Shown piece after piece: positions 15,669-23,960 of a stretch of 47,244 nucleotides of DNA. A model generated the notes under the pieces. The model had not been told where the DNA came from. It searched no databases and was given only the letters and a program-made list of their open reading frames with translations. The stretch comes from Mordavella massiliensis (GTDB lineage Bacteria > Bacillota > Clostridia > Lachnospirales > Lachnospiraceae). The translations under genes were made by a program, and so were the position numbers. The DNA lies in contig NZ_JACJLV010000020.1 in assembly GCF_016902415.1 (NCBI RefSeq), positions 1 through 47,244 of the forward strand. Direction: 5' to 3'. Numbering within the stretch: the stretch's first letter is position 1; every line of letters starts with the position of its first letter.

Positions 15669-16401
15669 GTTCGCTCGTTTCCTTCCTCAGCATCTGCTTT
15701 GCATTCTGATAAAATATTTTTGCGGCGTATGCTTCGCCGTACTTTTTCTTCACGTATTCCGCCGCCTTTTTCATCCGCGGCGCCCGCTTCCCTGCGCTGT
15801 GGGCGTCGGTTCCCACGCAGAACACCAGATCTTCATCCATCAGCCTGCGGATGAACTTTTTGATCCTTCGCCCGCTCTGGCCGGTGATGCTGCCTGCATT
15901 GACCTGAAGCAGGATCCCCATATCAGAGAGCTGCTCTGCCAGCTCCGGCTCATCGGTAATACAACTGTACCGCTCCACATGCGCCAGGATCACTTCGTAT
16001 CCTGCCATCTGGAGCTGCTGCAGGCTCTGGCGGATGTAGCCATAGGGCTCTGAAGGTGAGAATTCCACCAGCACATAGTTCCGGCGGTTCATGGTCAGGA
16101 TCTCGCCTTTTTTCAGCCTGTCCGCCACGTCCTGACCAAAAAAAATCTCCGTACCTAAATATATACGGAAATGTTCGTCAATGTCGTGGGCCGCTTTTAA
16201 AAGCGCCGCTGCCTTTTTCCGCAACACTTCCGGTGGTTCCTTTCCGCGTCTGGGATGATGATGTGGCGTTGCGATGATACAGCGGATCCCCTCTTTGTAT
16301 GCAATTTTCAGCATTTCTTTCATTTCATTCTCATCGTTGGCGCCATCGTCTACTTCTGGCAGTATATGAATATGCATATCAATGTATTGATCCATTTTCA
16401 T
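15631..16401 (-). CDS. CpsB/CapC-type Mn-dependent tyrosine phosphatase (PHP domain)
   Basis: The 256-aa protein carries the PHP metal motifs: YIDMHIHILPEVDDGA near the start, IIATPHHHPRRGK, EIFFGQDV and ILAHVERY, plus the late FCVGTDAHSAGKRAP. It dephosphorylates the BY-kinase tail. It is the first gene after the promoter at 16447-16475 and overlaps the co-polymerase gene. A CTGCCG/CGGCAG hairpin stands just before the ribosome site GGTAGGAGA, so translation of this first gene could be affected by the hairpin. Full length. Confidence 0.95.
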   Translation of the reverse strand: MKMDQYIDMHIHILPEVDDGANDENEMKEMLKIAYKEGIRCIIATPHHHPRRGKEPPEVLRKKAAALLKAAHDIDEHFRIYLGTEIFFGQDVADRLKKGEILTMNRRNYVLVEFSPSEPYGYIRQSLQQLQMAGYEVILAHVERYSCITDEPELAEQLSDMGILLQVNAGSITGQSGRRIKKFIRRLMDEDLVFCVGTDAHSAGKRAPRMKKAAEYVKKKYGEAYAAKIFYQNAKQMLRKETSEHEPGTTDDAGSR

Positions 16402-16410
16402 TCTCCTACC

Positions 16411-16428
16411 CTGCCGATGACACGGCAG
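16411..16428 (-). promoter_or_regulatory. Hairpin just upstream of the cpsB ribosome site
   Basis: CTGCCG and CGGCAG form a six-bp stem with a six-base loop, 9 nt from the start codon and touching the GGTAGGAGA site. It could reduce or protect translation initiation of the first capsule gene. Confidence 0.4.
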
Positions 16429-16446
16429 ACTTTTTATGCATTTTTT

Positions 16447-16475
16447 ATACTACCACTCACACATGGAAAAGTCAA
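16447..16475 (-). promoter_or_regulatory. Promoter of the polysaccharide operon
   Basis: On the minus strand TTGACT (16470-16475), a 17-nt spacer and TAGTAT (16447-16452), 45 nt before the cpsB start. A near-consensus sigma-A promoter. Confidence 0.75.
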
Positions 16476-16529
16476 TTCTTCATATATACAAATATACTAC
16501 CATTTCTTAGTTCCTGCCCGTCTACATTT

Positions 16530-16679
16530 TATCTGGTGGAGCTTTCCAGGCTCTTCCATGTATCTACCGATTATCTTCTCGGCACAGATACCAGTAATAC
16601 GCTTGATGTATCAGGAATCACAGAGCGGGAGTATCAGCTCGTCTATGAACTGGTCCAATACTTCCGCTCTGGTCATTAA
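16530..16679 (+). pseudogene. C-terminal remnant of an XRE-type regulator
   Basis: Fifty codons read YLVELSRLFHVSTDYLLGTD then TSNTLDVSGITEREYQLVYE ending LVQYFRSGH-stop. LARLFHVSTDYLLG is the end of the helix-turn-helix domain in many Firmicute XRE repressors. The first helices and any start codon are missing, since the upstream plus strand runs into the capsule promoter and no ATG matches the family start. It is oriented opposite to the capsule operon. I infer an old regulator gene cut by the arrival or rearrangement of the capsule locus. Confidence 0.65.
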
Positions 16680-16722
16680 ATCTATTCTTTTTTCCATTTT
16701 ATCCACTATAGATAAATTTCTT

Positions 16723-18042
16723 TTAAAAGGTCAGCTCCATCTTCGTGCCCTTTCCCACCTTGCTTTCCACGTGGATCTGGGCGTTGTGGAGCATAGCCCC
16801 GTGCTTGACGATGGAGAGTCCCAGGCCGGTGCCGCCGGTCTCTTTGGAATGGCTTTTGTCCACCCGGTAGAACCGCTCGAAGATCCGCTCCTGCTGATCC
16901 TCGGGAATGCCGATACCGGTGTCTGTGACAATGATCTTTTTACCCTTCAGGGTCGCGCCCACCCAGACGCTGACCGAACCGCCCCGGCGGTTGTACTTGA
17001 TGGCGTTTTCACAGATGTTGTAGATCATCTCATCCAGGATCTGGCGCACGCCGTGGCAGATCACATTTTCTCCGGTAACCTCCACGTGGACGGCCCGTTT
17101 CTCCGCCTGGGGCGCCAGACGGCTGACGATCCTCCGGGTCAGATCATAGAGATCCACGTCTTCTTTTTCCATCTCAATCTCGCCTTCGTCCAGCTTGGAC
17201 AGTTTGATGATATCCTCTACCAGGGTGATCAGGCGGCTGGCTTCATTATAGATGCGCTCTGCAAAGCCTTTCATATCTTCTGGCCTTACCAGGCCGTTCT
17301 TCATGATCTCCGCGTATCCGGATATGGAGGTCAGAGGAGTTTTCAGCTCATGGGATACATTGGCGGAAAACTCTTTGCGCATGTCTGCGATAGCGTCTTT
17401 TTGTTTGTTCTGTTCATCGATTCTCTTCAACAATGGTGTTAATTCCTCATACATCTCATTTTCCAGAGGGATATTTAGGTCCAGTTCGTTAATGGGGCGG
17501 ATGAGCCTCCTGACCTGCCACCGGGAAAGAAGCGCGGCCAGAGCCAGCATGCAGGCTCCGATCACGCCCATGCCGGGCAGAACCTCCACCGCGGTCCTAA
17601 AGGCCGTGTCCATGGTCTTGGAGACCCGCAGGATGCTGCCGTCGGAAAGCTGCACGGCGTAGTAGTACATTTCTTCATTCAGGGTGTCGGAACGGCGCAC
17701 ATTGCTGCCCGTACCGTCCTGGAGGGCTTCCTTGACTTCCGGCCGGCCGGCGTGGTTTTCCAGATCCGCCTCGTAGGCCTGGTCGGAATCATAGAGGACC
17801 TCGCCCTGCTCCGTGATCAGTGTGATCCGGGTGTCTTTATCGGCAGCGTCCAGTTCCGTCAGATAACCCTGGCCGCTGATCTCGATGGCGGCCCGGATGT
17901 AACCGGCTTCCTGGCGCACTTCCTTTTCCATCACGTCTACGGTCTGACGATAGACCAGCAGTGTGGTCACGGCGTAGGCGATGGCCAGGGTGACCAGGAT
18001 GATCAGTATCATATTTTTCTGGATTTTTGTCTGCAGCCTCAT
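16723..18042 (-). CDS. phoR: PhoR-type sensor histidine kinase
   Basis: The 439-aa protein has membrane helices at about 10-30 and 157-175 around a ~125-residue extracellular sensor, then HisKA with FSANVSHELKTPLTSISGYA (His231) and an HATPase domain with ENAIKYNRRGGSV, DTGIGIPEDQQERIFERFYR and TGLGLSIVKH. It ends the operon pstSCAB-phoU-regulator-kinase, so its role is phosphate sensing through the Pst/PhoU complex and phosphotransfer to the response regulator just upstream. Compared with B. subtilis PhoR it lacks a clear PAS domain in the linker. 24 nt separate it from the regulator gene. Confidence 0.9.
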   Translation of the reverse strand: MRLQTKIQKNMILIILVTLAIAYAVTTLLVYRQTVDVMEKEVRQEAGYIRAAIEISGQGYLTELDAADKDTRITLITEQGEVLYDSDQAYEADLENHAGRPEVKEALQDGTGSNVRRSDTLNEEMYYYAVQLSDGSILRVSKTMDTAFRTAVEVLPGMGVIGACMLALAALLSRWQVRRLIRPINELDLNIPLENEMYEELTPLLKRIDEQNKQKDAIADMRKEFSANVSHELKTPLTSISGYAEIMKNGLVRPEDMKGFAERIYNEASRLITLVEDIIKLSKLDEGEIEMEKEDVDLYDLTRRIVSRLAPQAEKRAVHVEVTGENVICHGVRQILDEMIYNICENAIKYNRRGGSVSVWVGATLKGKKIIVTDTGIGIPEDQQERIFERFYRVDKSHSKETGGTGLGLSIVKHGAMLHNAQIHVESKVGKGTKMELTF

Positions 18043-18066
18043 CCGCTGTTCTCCTGTTCGTCTCTT

Positions 18067-18741
18067 TTATTCGCTCATCCGGTAGCCCACGCCCCGGACG
18101 GTCTCGATCATTTCCCCGCAGCTTCCAAGCTTCTGGCGCAGGGTCCGCACGTGGACGTCTACGGTGCGGGTCTCGCCGTCAAAGTCATAGCCCCAGATGT
18201 CCTCCAGAAGGCAGTCTCTGGTCATGACAATGCCCCGGTTCTTCATCAGCCGCTTTAACAACTCGTATTCTTTGAGGGTCAGGTTTACCACTTCTCCATC
18301 GGCTGTGACCTCGTGTTTTCTGGTGTTGATCTCGATGCCGCCTGCGCGGATCACATCCTGGGGATCCTGGGACTCTTTTTTGGTGCGCCTTAAGACCGCC
18401 TTGATCCTGGAGACCAGTTCCATCATGCCAAAGGGTTTGGTCACGTAGTCGTCGGCTCCTAAGTCCAGGCCTTTGACCTTATCGTATTCCGCGCCTTTTG
18501 CGGTCACCATGATCACCGGGATCTCCCGGGTCTTGGGGGAAGATTTTAACCGCCCAAGAAGTTCCAGTCCGTCCTCGCCGGGGAGCATGATATCCATCAG
18601 CACCAGCTCCGGGGTCTCCAGAGCCAGGGCCTCTAAAAATTCTTTTCCATCCTCAAAACCACGCGCCTTAAAGCCCGTGGTTTCCAGTGTGTATACGACA
18701 AGTTCCCGGATGTTGCTGTCATCTTCTACACAAAATATCAT
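18067..18741 (-). CDS. phoB: OmpR-family response regulator of the phosphate operon
   Basis: The 224-aa protein has a receiver domain (MIFCVEDDSNIRELVVYTLE, phospho-acceptor Asp50 in LVLMDIMLPGEDG, Lys in VTAKGAEYDKVKGLDLGADD) and a winged-helix DNA-binding domain (VNLTLKEYELLKRLMKNRGI, VDVHVRTLRQKLG). It is phosphorylated by the adjacent histidine kinase under low phosphate. The Pho-box-like repeats at 22946-22985 are its plausible site, giving autoregulation of the operon. Named by context; the Gram-positive counterpart is called PhoP. Confidence 0.92.
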   Translation of the reverse strand: MIFCVEDDSNIRELVVYTLETTGFKARGFEDGKEFLEALALETPELVLMDIMLPGEDGLELLGRLKSSPKTREIPVIMVTAKGAEYDKVKGLDLGADDYVTKPFGMMELVSRIKAVLRRTKKESQDPQDVIRAGGIEINTRKHEVTADGEVVNLTLKEYELLKRLMKNRGIVMTRDCLLEDIWGYDFDGETRTVDVHVRTLRQKLGSCGEMIETVRGVGYRMSE

Positions 18742-18762
18742 TTGGTTTCTCCTTGTTCTACT

Positions 18763-19416
18763 CTATACCTGGCTGTCCTTGTGGATGCCTGTGATGGAGA
18801 ATTCCACCCACTCCGCGATATTGGTGGCGTGGTCTCCGATACGCTCCAGGTATTTGGCAGCCATGATAAGGTCGATGGCTTCTTTTCCCTGGTCGCCTTT
18901 GTTCTCTGCGATAGAATCGATCAGTTCTTTTTTGGTATCCTCAAACATCAGGTCTACATCATCATCGGCGCCCATTACCTTGCGGCAAAGCTCCAGGTCC
19001 TTCTCTACATAGGAAGTTACGCTGTCTCTTACCATCTTTGCCACGGCTTCTGACATGGCTCCGATCTTCTTCAGATCCGGTACTTCGGATTTTTTCTCGG
19101 AAATGATGATCTCGGCGATGTCGCTTGCCTGGTCGCCGATCCGCTCCATATCCGTGATCATCTTAAGAGCCGCAGAGATCTGGCGAAGATCTCTTGCCAC
19201 CGGCTGCTGCTGCAGGAGAAGCTTTAAACACAGTCTTTCAATGTCTTTTTCCATCTGATCGATCTCCTGATCGGCGTCGATCACGTGCTTTGCCTCTTCG
19301 ATGCTGCCTTTCTGCAGAGCCTTGGTGGCCCGGTTGATGGCCAGCTCGCATAATTCTCCCATGTGGATCAGCTGTTCATTTAACAAGCCCAGCTGCATAT
19401 CAAACTTATTACGCAT
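18763..19416 (-). CDS. phoU: Phosphate signalling protein PhoU
   Basis: The 217-aa protein is all-helical with two repeats of the PhoU motif: ELCELAINRATKALQKGSIE near the start with ADQEIDQMEKDIERLCLKLL, and the repeat AAKYLERIGDHATNIAEWVE close to the end. The first ERIGDQASDIAE and this second ERIGDHATNIAE are the metal-binding E/D motifs. It links Pst transport activity to the histidine kinase and represses the regulon when phosphate is plentiful. It lies 3 nt after pstB, in the standard order. Confidence 0.95.
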   Translation of the reverse strand: MRNKFDMQLGLLNEQLIHMGELCELAINRATKALQKGSIEEAKHVIDADQEIDQMEKDIERLCLKLLLQQQPVARDLRQISAALKMITDMERIGDQASDIAEIIISEKKSEVPDLKKIGAMSEAVAKMVRDSVTSYVEKDLELCRKVMGADDDVDLMFEDTKKELIDSIAENKGDQGKEAIDLIMAAKYLERIGDHATNIAEWVEFSITGIHKDSQV

Positions 19417-19419
19417 AAT

Positions 19420-20169
19420 TTAACCGAACCTCCCTGTGATATAATCTTCTGTTCTCTTATCCGACGGTATAGAGAATAATTTTTCTGTGTCATTATACTC
19501 TACCACTTCGCCCAGAAGGAAGAAGGCGGTATTATCGGACACACGGACTGCCTGCTGCATGTTGTGGGTCACCATGACAATAGTATAATCTTTTTTCAGT
19601 TCCATCGCAAGGTCTTCGATCTTGGAAGTAGAGATGGGGTCAAGGGCCGAGGTAGGCTCATCCATCAGGAGAACTTCCGGCTGTACGGCCAGGGCTCTGG
19701 CGATGCAGAGTCTCTGCTGCTGCCCGCCGGACATGCCAAGGGCGCTTTTTTTCAGGCGGTCCTTGCACTCGTCCCAGATGGCCGCGTCGCGTAAGGATTT
19801 CTCTACGATCTCGTCCAACTTTGCCTTGGAGTGGATGCCGTGGGTCCTGGGACCGTAGGCGATGTTATCGTAAATGCTCATGGGGAAGGGATTGGGTTTC
19901 TGAAATACCATTCCCACCCGTTTTCTCAGCAGGTTTACGTCGATTTCTTTGAAAATGTCTTTTCCATCCAGAAGGATGTCACCTTCGATGCGGCAGCCTT
20001 CCACCAGGTCGTTCATACGGTTGATGGATTTTAACAGTGTGGACTTTCCGCATCCGGAAGGCCCGATAAATGCTGTGATTTTATGCTCTTCAATCTCCAG
20101 ATTTACGTCTTTCAGCGCCTTGAAGTCGCTGTAGTAAAGATCCAGATTCTTAATGCTTATTTTTGACAT
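19420..20169 (-). CDS. pstB: Phosphate ABC transporter ATPase
   Basis: The 249-aa ATPase has Walker [21 protein letters not shown] (about 34-53), signature [20 protein letters not shown], Walker [15 protein letters not shown] and the switch [35 protein letters not shown] is specific for PstB. It powers high-affinity phosphate uptake with PstA and PstC. Full length and in the usual operon position. Confidence 0.97.
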   Translation of the reverse strand: MSKISIKNLDLYYSDFKALKDVNLEIEEHKITAFIGPSGCGKSTLLKSINRMNDLVEGCRIEGDILLDGKDIFKEIDVNLLRKRVGMVFQKPNPFPMSIYDNIAYGPRTHGIHSKAKLDEIVEKSLRDAAIWDECKDRLKKSALGMSGGQQQRLCIARALAVQPEVLLMDEPTSALDPISTSKIEDLAMELKKDYTIVMVTHNMQQAVRVSDNTAFFLLGEVVEYNDTEKLFSIPSDKRTEDYITGRFG

Positions 20170-20181
20170 TGTTATCCCTCT

Positions 20182-21075
20182 CTACGCTTTTGTTAATCTC
20201 TTTGCTACGACACCGGACAGGGTGTTGATGCCTACTACCAGCACCAGCAGGATGACTGCGGTTGCATAGGCCTGATCCATATAAAGGCCTTCGCTTGCCA
20301 GGTTGTACATGTGTACCGCCAGGGTACGTCCGGAGCTTAATACGCTGCTCGGGAAGTCTGCTACGGTTCCTGCTGTGTAGATCAGCGCTGCTGTCTCTCC
20401 TACGATACGGCCGATGGCCAGGATGACGCCGGCCAGGATGCCGGGCACTGCGGACGGCAGCACGATGCGGAATACAGTACGCAGTTTTCCTGCGCCCAGT
20501 CCGAAACTTCCTTCACGGTAAGAGTCCGGCACGGCTTTTAAGGCTTCTTCTGTACTGCGCATGATCAGCGGCAGCACCATGATGGACAGGGTGAATGCAC
20601 CCGCCAGGATGGAGAAGCCCCATCCACAGGTCGTTACAAAGAACAACATTCCGAACAGGCCGTATACGATGGACGGAATTCCCTGCAGGGTCTCCGTGGT
20701 CAGACGGATAACTTCTACGAATTTATTTCCACGTTTTGCATATTCTACCAGGAAGATGGCAGAAAAGATTCCGAATGGAACGGCGATCACCAGTGACAAT
20801 GCGGTCATGATCACGGTATTGGCAAGCGCCGGCATCAGCGATGCATTTTCCGAGGAGTACTCCAGGGAAAAGAGTGACGGCTGAATATACGGCACGCCGT
20901 GGATCAGGATGTAGGCGATCAGGAAGATCAGCACTGCAAATGTGATGATCGCTGCTAACATGACCAGGAGCATGACGATCAATGATCCCGGAGTTCTGGT
21001 ATAACTTTTCAGCTTCTGTCCCAGCGTAACTTCGTTGCTGGCCGGGCGGCGGCTGTCTTTGGTTGTATTACTCAC
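20182..21075 (-). CDS. pstA: Phosphate ABC transporter permease PstA
   Basis: The 297-aa permease has six membrane helices and the PstA motifs ETLQGIPSIVYGLFGMLFFV and EEALKAVPDSYREGSFGLGA (the EAA loop that contacts PstB). Its start lies 8 nt inside pstC, which supports coupled translation. Extended N-terminal cytoplasmic tail of about 25 residues. Confidence 0.95.
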   Translation of the reverse strand: MSNTTKDSRRPASNEVTLGQKLKSYTRTPGSLIVMLLVMLAAIITFAVLIFLIAYILIHGVPYIQPSLFSLEYSSENASLMPALANTVIMTALSLVIAVPFGIFSAIFLVEYAKRGNKFVEVIRLTTETLQGIPSIVYGLFGMLFFVTTCGWGFSILAGAFTLSIMVLPLIMRSTEEALKAVPDSYREGSFGLGAGKLRTVFRIVLPSAVPGILAGVILAIGRIVGETAALIYTAGTVADFPSSVLSSGRTLAVHMYNLASEGLYMDQAYATAVILLVLVVGINTLSGVVAKRLTKA

Positions 21076-21946
21076 GGCTCTTGTCCCCCCTGTTCAGTAG
21101 TGCTACGCAGAAATTGATGATCAGGATGAATACGAACAGCACCACGCCTGTGGCGATCAGCGCCTCTCTGTGCAGATCTGTCGCATATCCCATCTCAATC
21201 ACGATGTTTGCGGTCAGTGTCCGGATGCCTTTGAAAAGTCCTTTCGGCATCCAGGTCTGGTTTCCGGCCACCATGATGACGGCCATGGTCTCGCCGATGG
21301 CACGGCCTACGCCAAGAACGATGGCTGCTACGGTACCGGATTTGGCCGCCGGGAGAACGACCCGGAAGATGGCCCGTTCGTGGGTGGCGCCCAGGGCTAC
21401 CGCGCCTTCATAATACTGGCCCGGCACAGCCCGCAGCGCTGACTCGGTCAGACCGATAATGGTAGGCAGGATCATCATTCCCAGGATTAAAGAAGCGGTC
21501 AGCATGCTGCTTCCATTTCCTCCGAAGCCTAAGTCTCTGCCCAGCTGGCGCACCAGCGGCACCAGCACCACCAGGCCGAAGAAACCGTAGACAACGGAAG
21601 GAATGCCGGCCAGAAGTTCGGTGGCGGTTTTCAGCGGTTTGTATATCTGTTTCGGACAGTAGAACGCCATGAATACGGCGGTCAGGATGCCGATCGGGAC
21701 GCCGATGACGATGGCGCCCGCCGTTACGTACAGACTGCCCACGATCATCGGGAGGATCCCGTAAATGTCATTGTTCGGCTTCCACATGGTGCCGGTCAGG
21801 AATTCTACGAATCCGATCTCTGACATGGCGGGGAGACCATTTGCAAATAAGAAGAAGCAAATGAGAGCTACCGCCAGCACCGAAGCGCAGGCGGCAATGA
21901 AGAACACTCCCCGCATGAATTTTTCAGTCCATGCATTTGATTTCAT
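21068..21946 (-). CDS. pstC: Phosphate ABC transporter permease PstC
   Basis: The 292-aa permease has six membrane helices with FLTGTMWKPNNDIYGILPMI and the EAA loop ESALRAVPGQYYEGAVALGA, as well as ELLAGIPSVVYGFFGLVVLV. It forms the membrane channel with PstA. It starts 1 nt after the pstS stop codon. Length and order are those of ordinary Firmicute pst operons. Confidence 0.95.
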   Translation of the reverse strand: MKSNAWTEKFMRGVFFIAACASVLAVALICFFLFANGLPAMSEIGFVEFLTGTMWKPNNDIYGILPMIVGSLYVTAGAIVIGVPIGILTAVFMAFYCPKQIYKPLKTATELLAGIPSVVYGFFGLVVLVPLVRQLGRDLGFGGNGSSMLTASLILGMMILPTIIGLTESALRAVPGQYYEGAVALGATHERAIFRVVLPAAKSGTVAAIVLGVGRAIGETMAVIMVAGNQTWMPKGLFKGIRTLTANIVIEMGYATDLHREALIATGVVLFVFILIINFCVALLNRGDKSRE

Positions 21947-21947
21947 A

Positions 21948-22877
21948 TTACTCTACTACCTCATCCCATGTAAGTGCTTCGCCAGTGTAGATGGATTTTA
22001 CCTGGTCGCTGCTGAGTTCGTCTGTCGGGTTATTGTTGTTGACAACAACTGCGATACCGTCGGTTGCGATCACCTGTGCCTCCAGGCCGCCCTCGATCTC
22101 TTCATCTTTCACTTCTCTGGAAGCCATACCGATGTCATACGCTCCGCTGATGGCAGATTCCATACCTGTGGTAGAGTCTGTGGTCTGCAGCTCGATCTCT
22201 GCGTTCGGGTTTACCTCAGCGTAAGCTTCGATCAGTTTCTCCATCAGAGGAGATACAGAAGAAGATCCGCCTACTACAGCTTTTCCTTCCGGAGCCTCGC
22301 CTGCATAAGCCTCTGCGCCGTCAAGCGGGATATATCCTTCTGCAGATACCACATCCTGGCCTTCCTGGCTCATGATAAATGCGATGAAGTCATCTGCTAC
22401 CGGGTTGTCAAGGTCAGTCTTTGTCGCAATGTTGAACGGACGGGACACCTTGTAGTCGCCGCTCTTGATATTTTCTGCGGTCGCCTCAGCGCCGTCAATC
22501 TTCAGAGCCTTTACACTGTCGTCCAGAGTTCCTAGAGAAACATAGCCGATCGCGTACTCGTCACCAGCCACGGTTGTCATCATAACAGAAGTGCTGTTGG
22601 TGATCTGCGCGCCCTCTGTGGTCATGTCCACCTTCTCGCCGTCTACTTCCTCTTCAATACCGAACAGCTCGATGAAAGCACCTCTGGTACCGGATCCGTC
22701 CTCACGGGAAACGATGGTAATGTCCATGGAAGAATCCCAGTCGCCGCCTTCTTCTGCTGCTGCAGCATCTCCGCCCTCAGCAGAAGTATCTTCCTCAGAA
22801 GAACCGCCGCATCCGACTGCCATGCTTGCAACCATACCTACTGTTGCCATAATTGCAATAAACTTTTTCAATTTCAT
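21948..22877 (-). CDS. pstS: Phosphate-binding lipoprotein PstS
   Basis: The 309-aa protein has a signal peptide with lipobox SMAVGCGGSS (Cys near residue 23), an acidic linker, and the phosphate-binding pattern VSREDGSGTRGAFIELFG, then a second lobe with VGGSSSVSPLMEKLIEAYAE and QTTDSTTGMESAISGAYDIG. The two lobes appear in swapped order relative to E. coli PstS, as in many clostridial proteins. It captures phosphate outside the membrane for PstCAB. First gene of the operon; the start follows an AAAGGAGATTAGG site and the Pho-box-like promoter. Confidence 0.95.
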   Translation of the reverse strand: MKLKKFIAIMATVGMVASMAVGCGGSSEEDTSAEGGDAAAAEEGGDWDSSMDITIVSREDGSGTRGAFIELFGIEEEVDGEKVDMTTEGAQITNSTSVMMTTVAGDEYAIGYVSLGTLDDSVKALKIDGAEATAENIKSGDYKVSRPFNIATKTDLDNPVADDFIAFIMSQEGQDVVSAEGYIPLDGAEAYAGEAPEGKAVVGGSSSVSPLMEKLIEAYAEVNPNAEIELQTTDSTTGMESAISGAYDIGMASREVKDEEIEGGLEAQVIATDGIAVVVNNNNPTDELSSDQVKSIYTGEALTWDEVVE

Positions 22878-22930
22878 AATCCTAATCTCCTTTGTCGTTT
22901 TAGAATTTGTTTAGCTTCTTCACAAGTCAC

Positions 22931-22985
22931 ATCATACGAAAGGAATGTAAAATCTGAAACGGGCTGAATGTTAAATTTATGTAAA
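22931..22985 (-). promoter_or_regulatory. Pho-box-like repeats and promoter of the pst operon
   Basis: On the minus strand TTTACA (22980-22985) and TTAACA (22969-22974) lie 11 bp apart; two further steps of 11 give CCCGTT (22958-22963) and TTTTAC (22947-22952, overlapping TTTACA). The 11-bp period and TT(A/T/C)A(C/T)A form match the PhoP box of Bacillus. A TATGAT -10 stands at 22931-22936 with no good -35, as expected for an activator-dependent promoter. Confidence 0.6.
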
Positions 22986-22989
22986 ATAA

Positions 22990-23018
22990 GACGTAGACCT
23001 TTTGCAAAGGTCTACGTC
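22990..23018 (-). terminator. Rho-independent terminator after yitT-like gene
   Basis: GACGTAGACCTTT and AAAGGTCTACGTC form a 13-bp stem, followed on the minus strand by TTATTTTA. It ends transcription of the YitT gene before the pst promoter. Confidence 0.75.
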
Positions 23019-23033
23019 CCAAATTGCGTTTTG

Positions 23034-23064
23034 CCCTGTACCTTTTTGAAGTTTACCCTGTACC
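23034..23064. repeat. Direct repeat CCCTGTACC, 22-nt period
   Basis: CCCTGTACC occurs at 23034-23042 and 23056-23064, separated by a TTTTTGAAGTTTA spacer, between the YitT stop and its terminator. The pattern of short GC-rich repeat around a T-rich spacer resembles dispersed intergenic repeats of clostridia. Confidence 0.45.
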
Positions 23065-23072
23065 CAAATGAA

Positions 23073-23960
23073 TCACAGACGCTTTTCGAAGTTGCCGTCC
23101 ACCGAGCATCCTTCGGTAAAGATCATGAATGCATGGGGATCGATGCTGTGTACGATCTGCTTGATCTGATTGACTTCGTACTTGGAGATCATGACGAAGA
23201 GGATATAGGATGTTTTGTTGGTGTATGCGCCTTCTCCATCCCAGTTGGTGACGCCCCGGCCGGTCTGCTCCATGATTGCTTTGGAGATGCCGGTCTTCTT
23301 GGTGAAGATCATGACGCTGGTGTTGATATTCTGGATGTGTACCCGGTCGATGGCGATGGAGAGTACCGTCGCGTAGATCAGGGAGTACACTACGATTTCT
23401 ATATTAAATAGGAAGAGGCAGATGCCGTATACCAGAAAGTTCATCAGAATGTTGATCTTGCCCACACTGAAGTTAGGCCATTTCTTGGAACAGCATACGC
23501 CGATGATGTCCTGTCCGCCGCCGGAGCTCCTGCCTCTTAAGATCAGGCCGGTTCCGGTTCCTGCCACGATACCGCCGGTGATACAGGCGGTCAGGTAATC
23601 GCTGATGATGGGCTCGGAAGGGATCGGCACCAGCATCATAAAAATACTCTGGATGGCTACGGTCACCAGAGTTTTCAGTGCGAACGGCCTTCCCATGACC
23701 CGGTATCCCAGATAAAACAGCGGGATATTCATGATGAAATAAATGGTACCGGCAAGGTCGGTTCCCGCCGGCACAGGTACATGCAGAAAATCTACGATAA
23801 ATGTCCGGATCAACTGTGCGAGACCCATAAACCCTCCGTTGTAGAGACTTAAGGGTACGATGATCAGATTGACTCCCAGTGCAAATAGCAGGCTTCCTAT
23901 CAGTGAATACAATGCCTGGATCAGCCCGGTCTTTTTCTTAGCGTCTAATTTCCCCCACAT
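23073..23960 (-). CDS. YitT-family membrane protein (DUF161/DUF2179)
   Basis: I place the start at the ATG at 23960 (MWGKLDAKKKTGLIQ), which follows AGAGGAAGG, giving 295 aa; the frame is open further upstream into the preceding gene. Five or six helices begin with ALYSLIGSLLFALGVNLIIV and include the glycine-rich GRSSGGGQDIIGV loop typical of the family. The cytoplasmic DUF2179 domain occupies the last ~90 residues (TSVMIFTKKTGISKAIMEQ to GCSVDGNFEKRL). Function of the family is unknown. It overlaps the synthetase gene by 16 nt, so the two are coupled. Confidence 0.88.
   Translation of the reverse strand: MWGKLDAKKKTGLIQALYSLIGSLLFALGVNLIIVPLSLYNGGFMGLAQLIRTFIVDFLHVPVPAGTDLAGTIYFIMNIPLFYLGYRVMGRPFALKTLVTVAIQSIFMMLVPIPSEPIISDYLTACITGGIVAGTGTGLILRGRSSGGGQDIIGVCCSKKWPNFSVGKINILMNFLVYGICLFLFNIEIVVYSLIYATVLSIAIDRVHIQNINTSVMIFTKKTGISKAIMEQTGRGVTNWDGEGAYTNKTSYILFVMISKYEVNQIKQIVHSIDPHAFMIFTEGCSVDGNFEKRL

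Noticed and set aside
16255-17442. 395-codon plus-strand open frame across the kinase gene
   Set aside because: Antisense to phoR and cpsB ends; only the 16530-16679 stretch, in this gap, shows protein homology, and that is listed as a separate remnant.
22990-23018. 13-bp stem considered as a riboswitch part
   Set aside because: A simple stem with a T-rich tail after a stop codon is a terminator.
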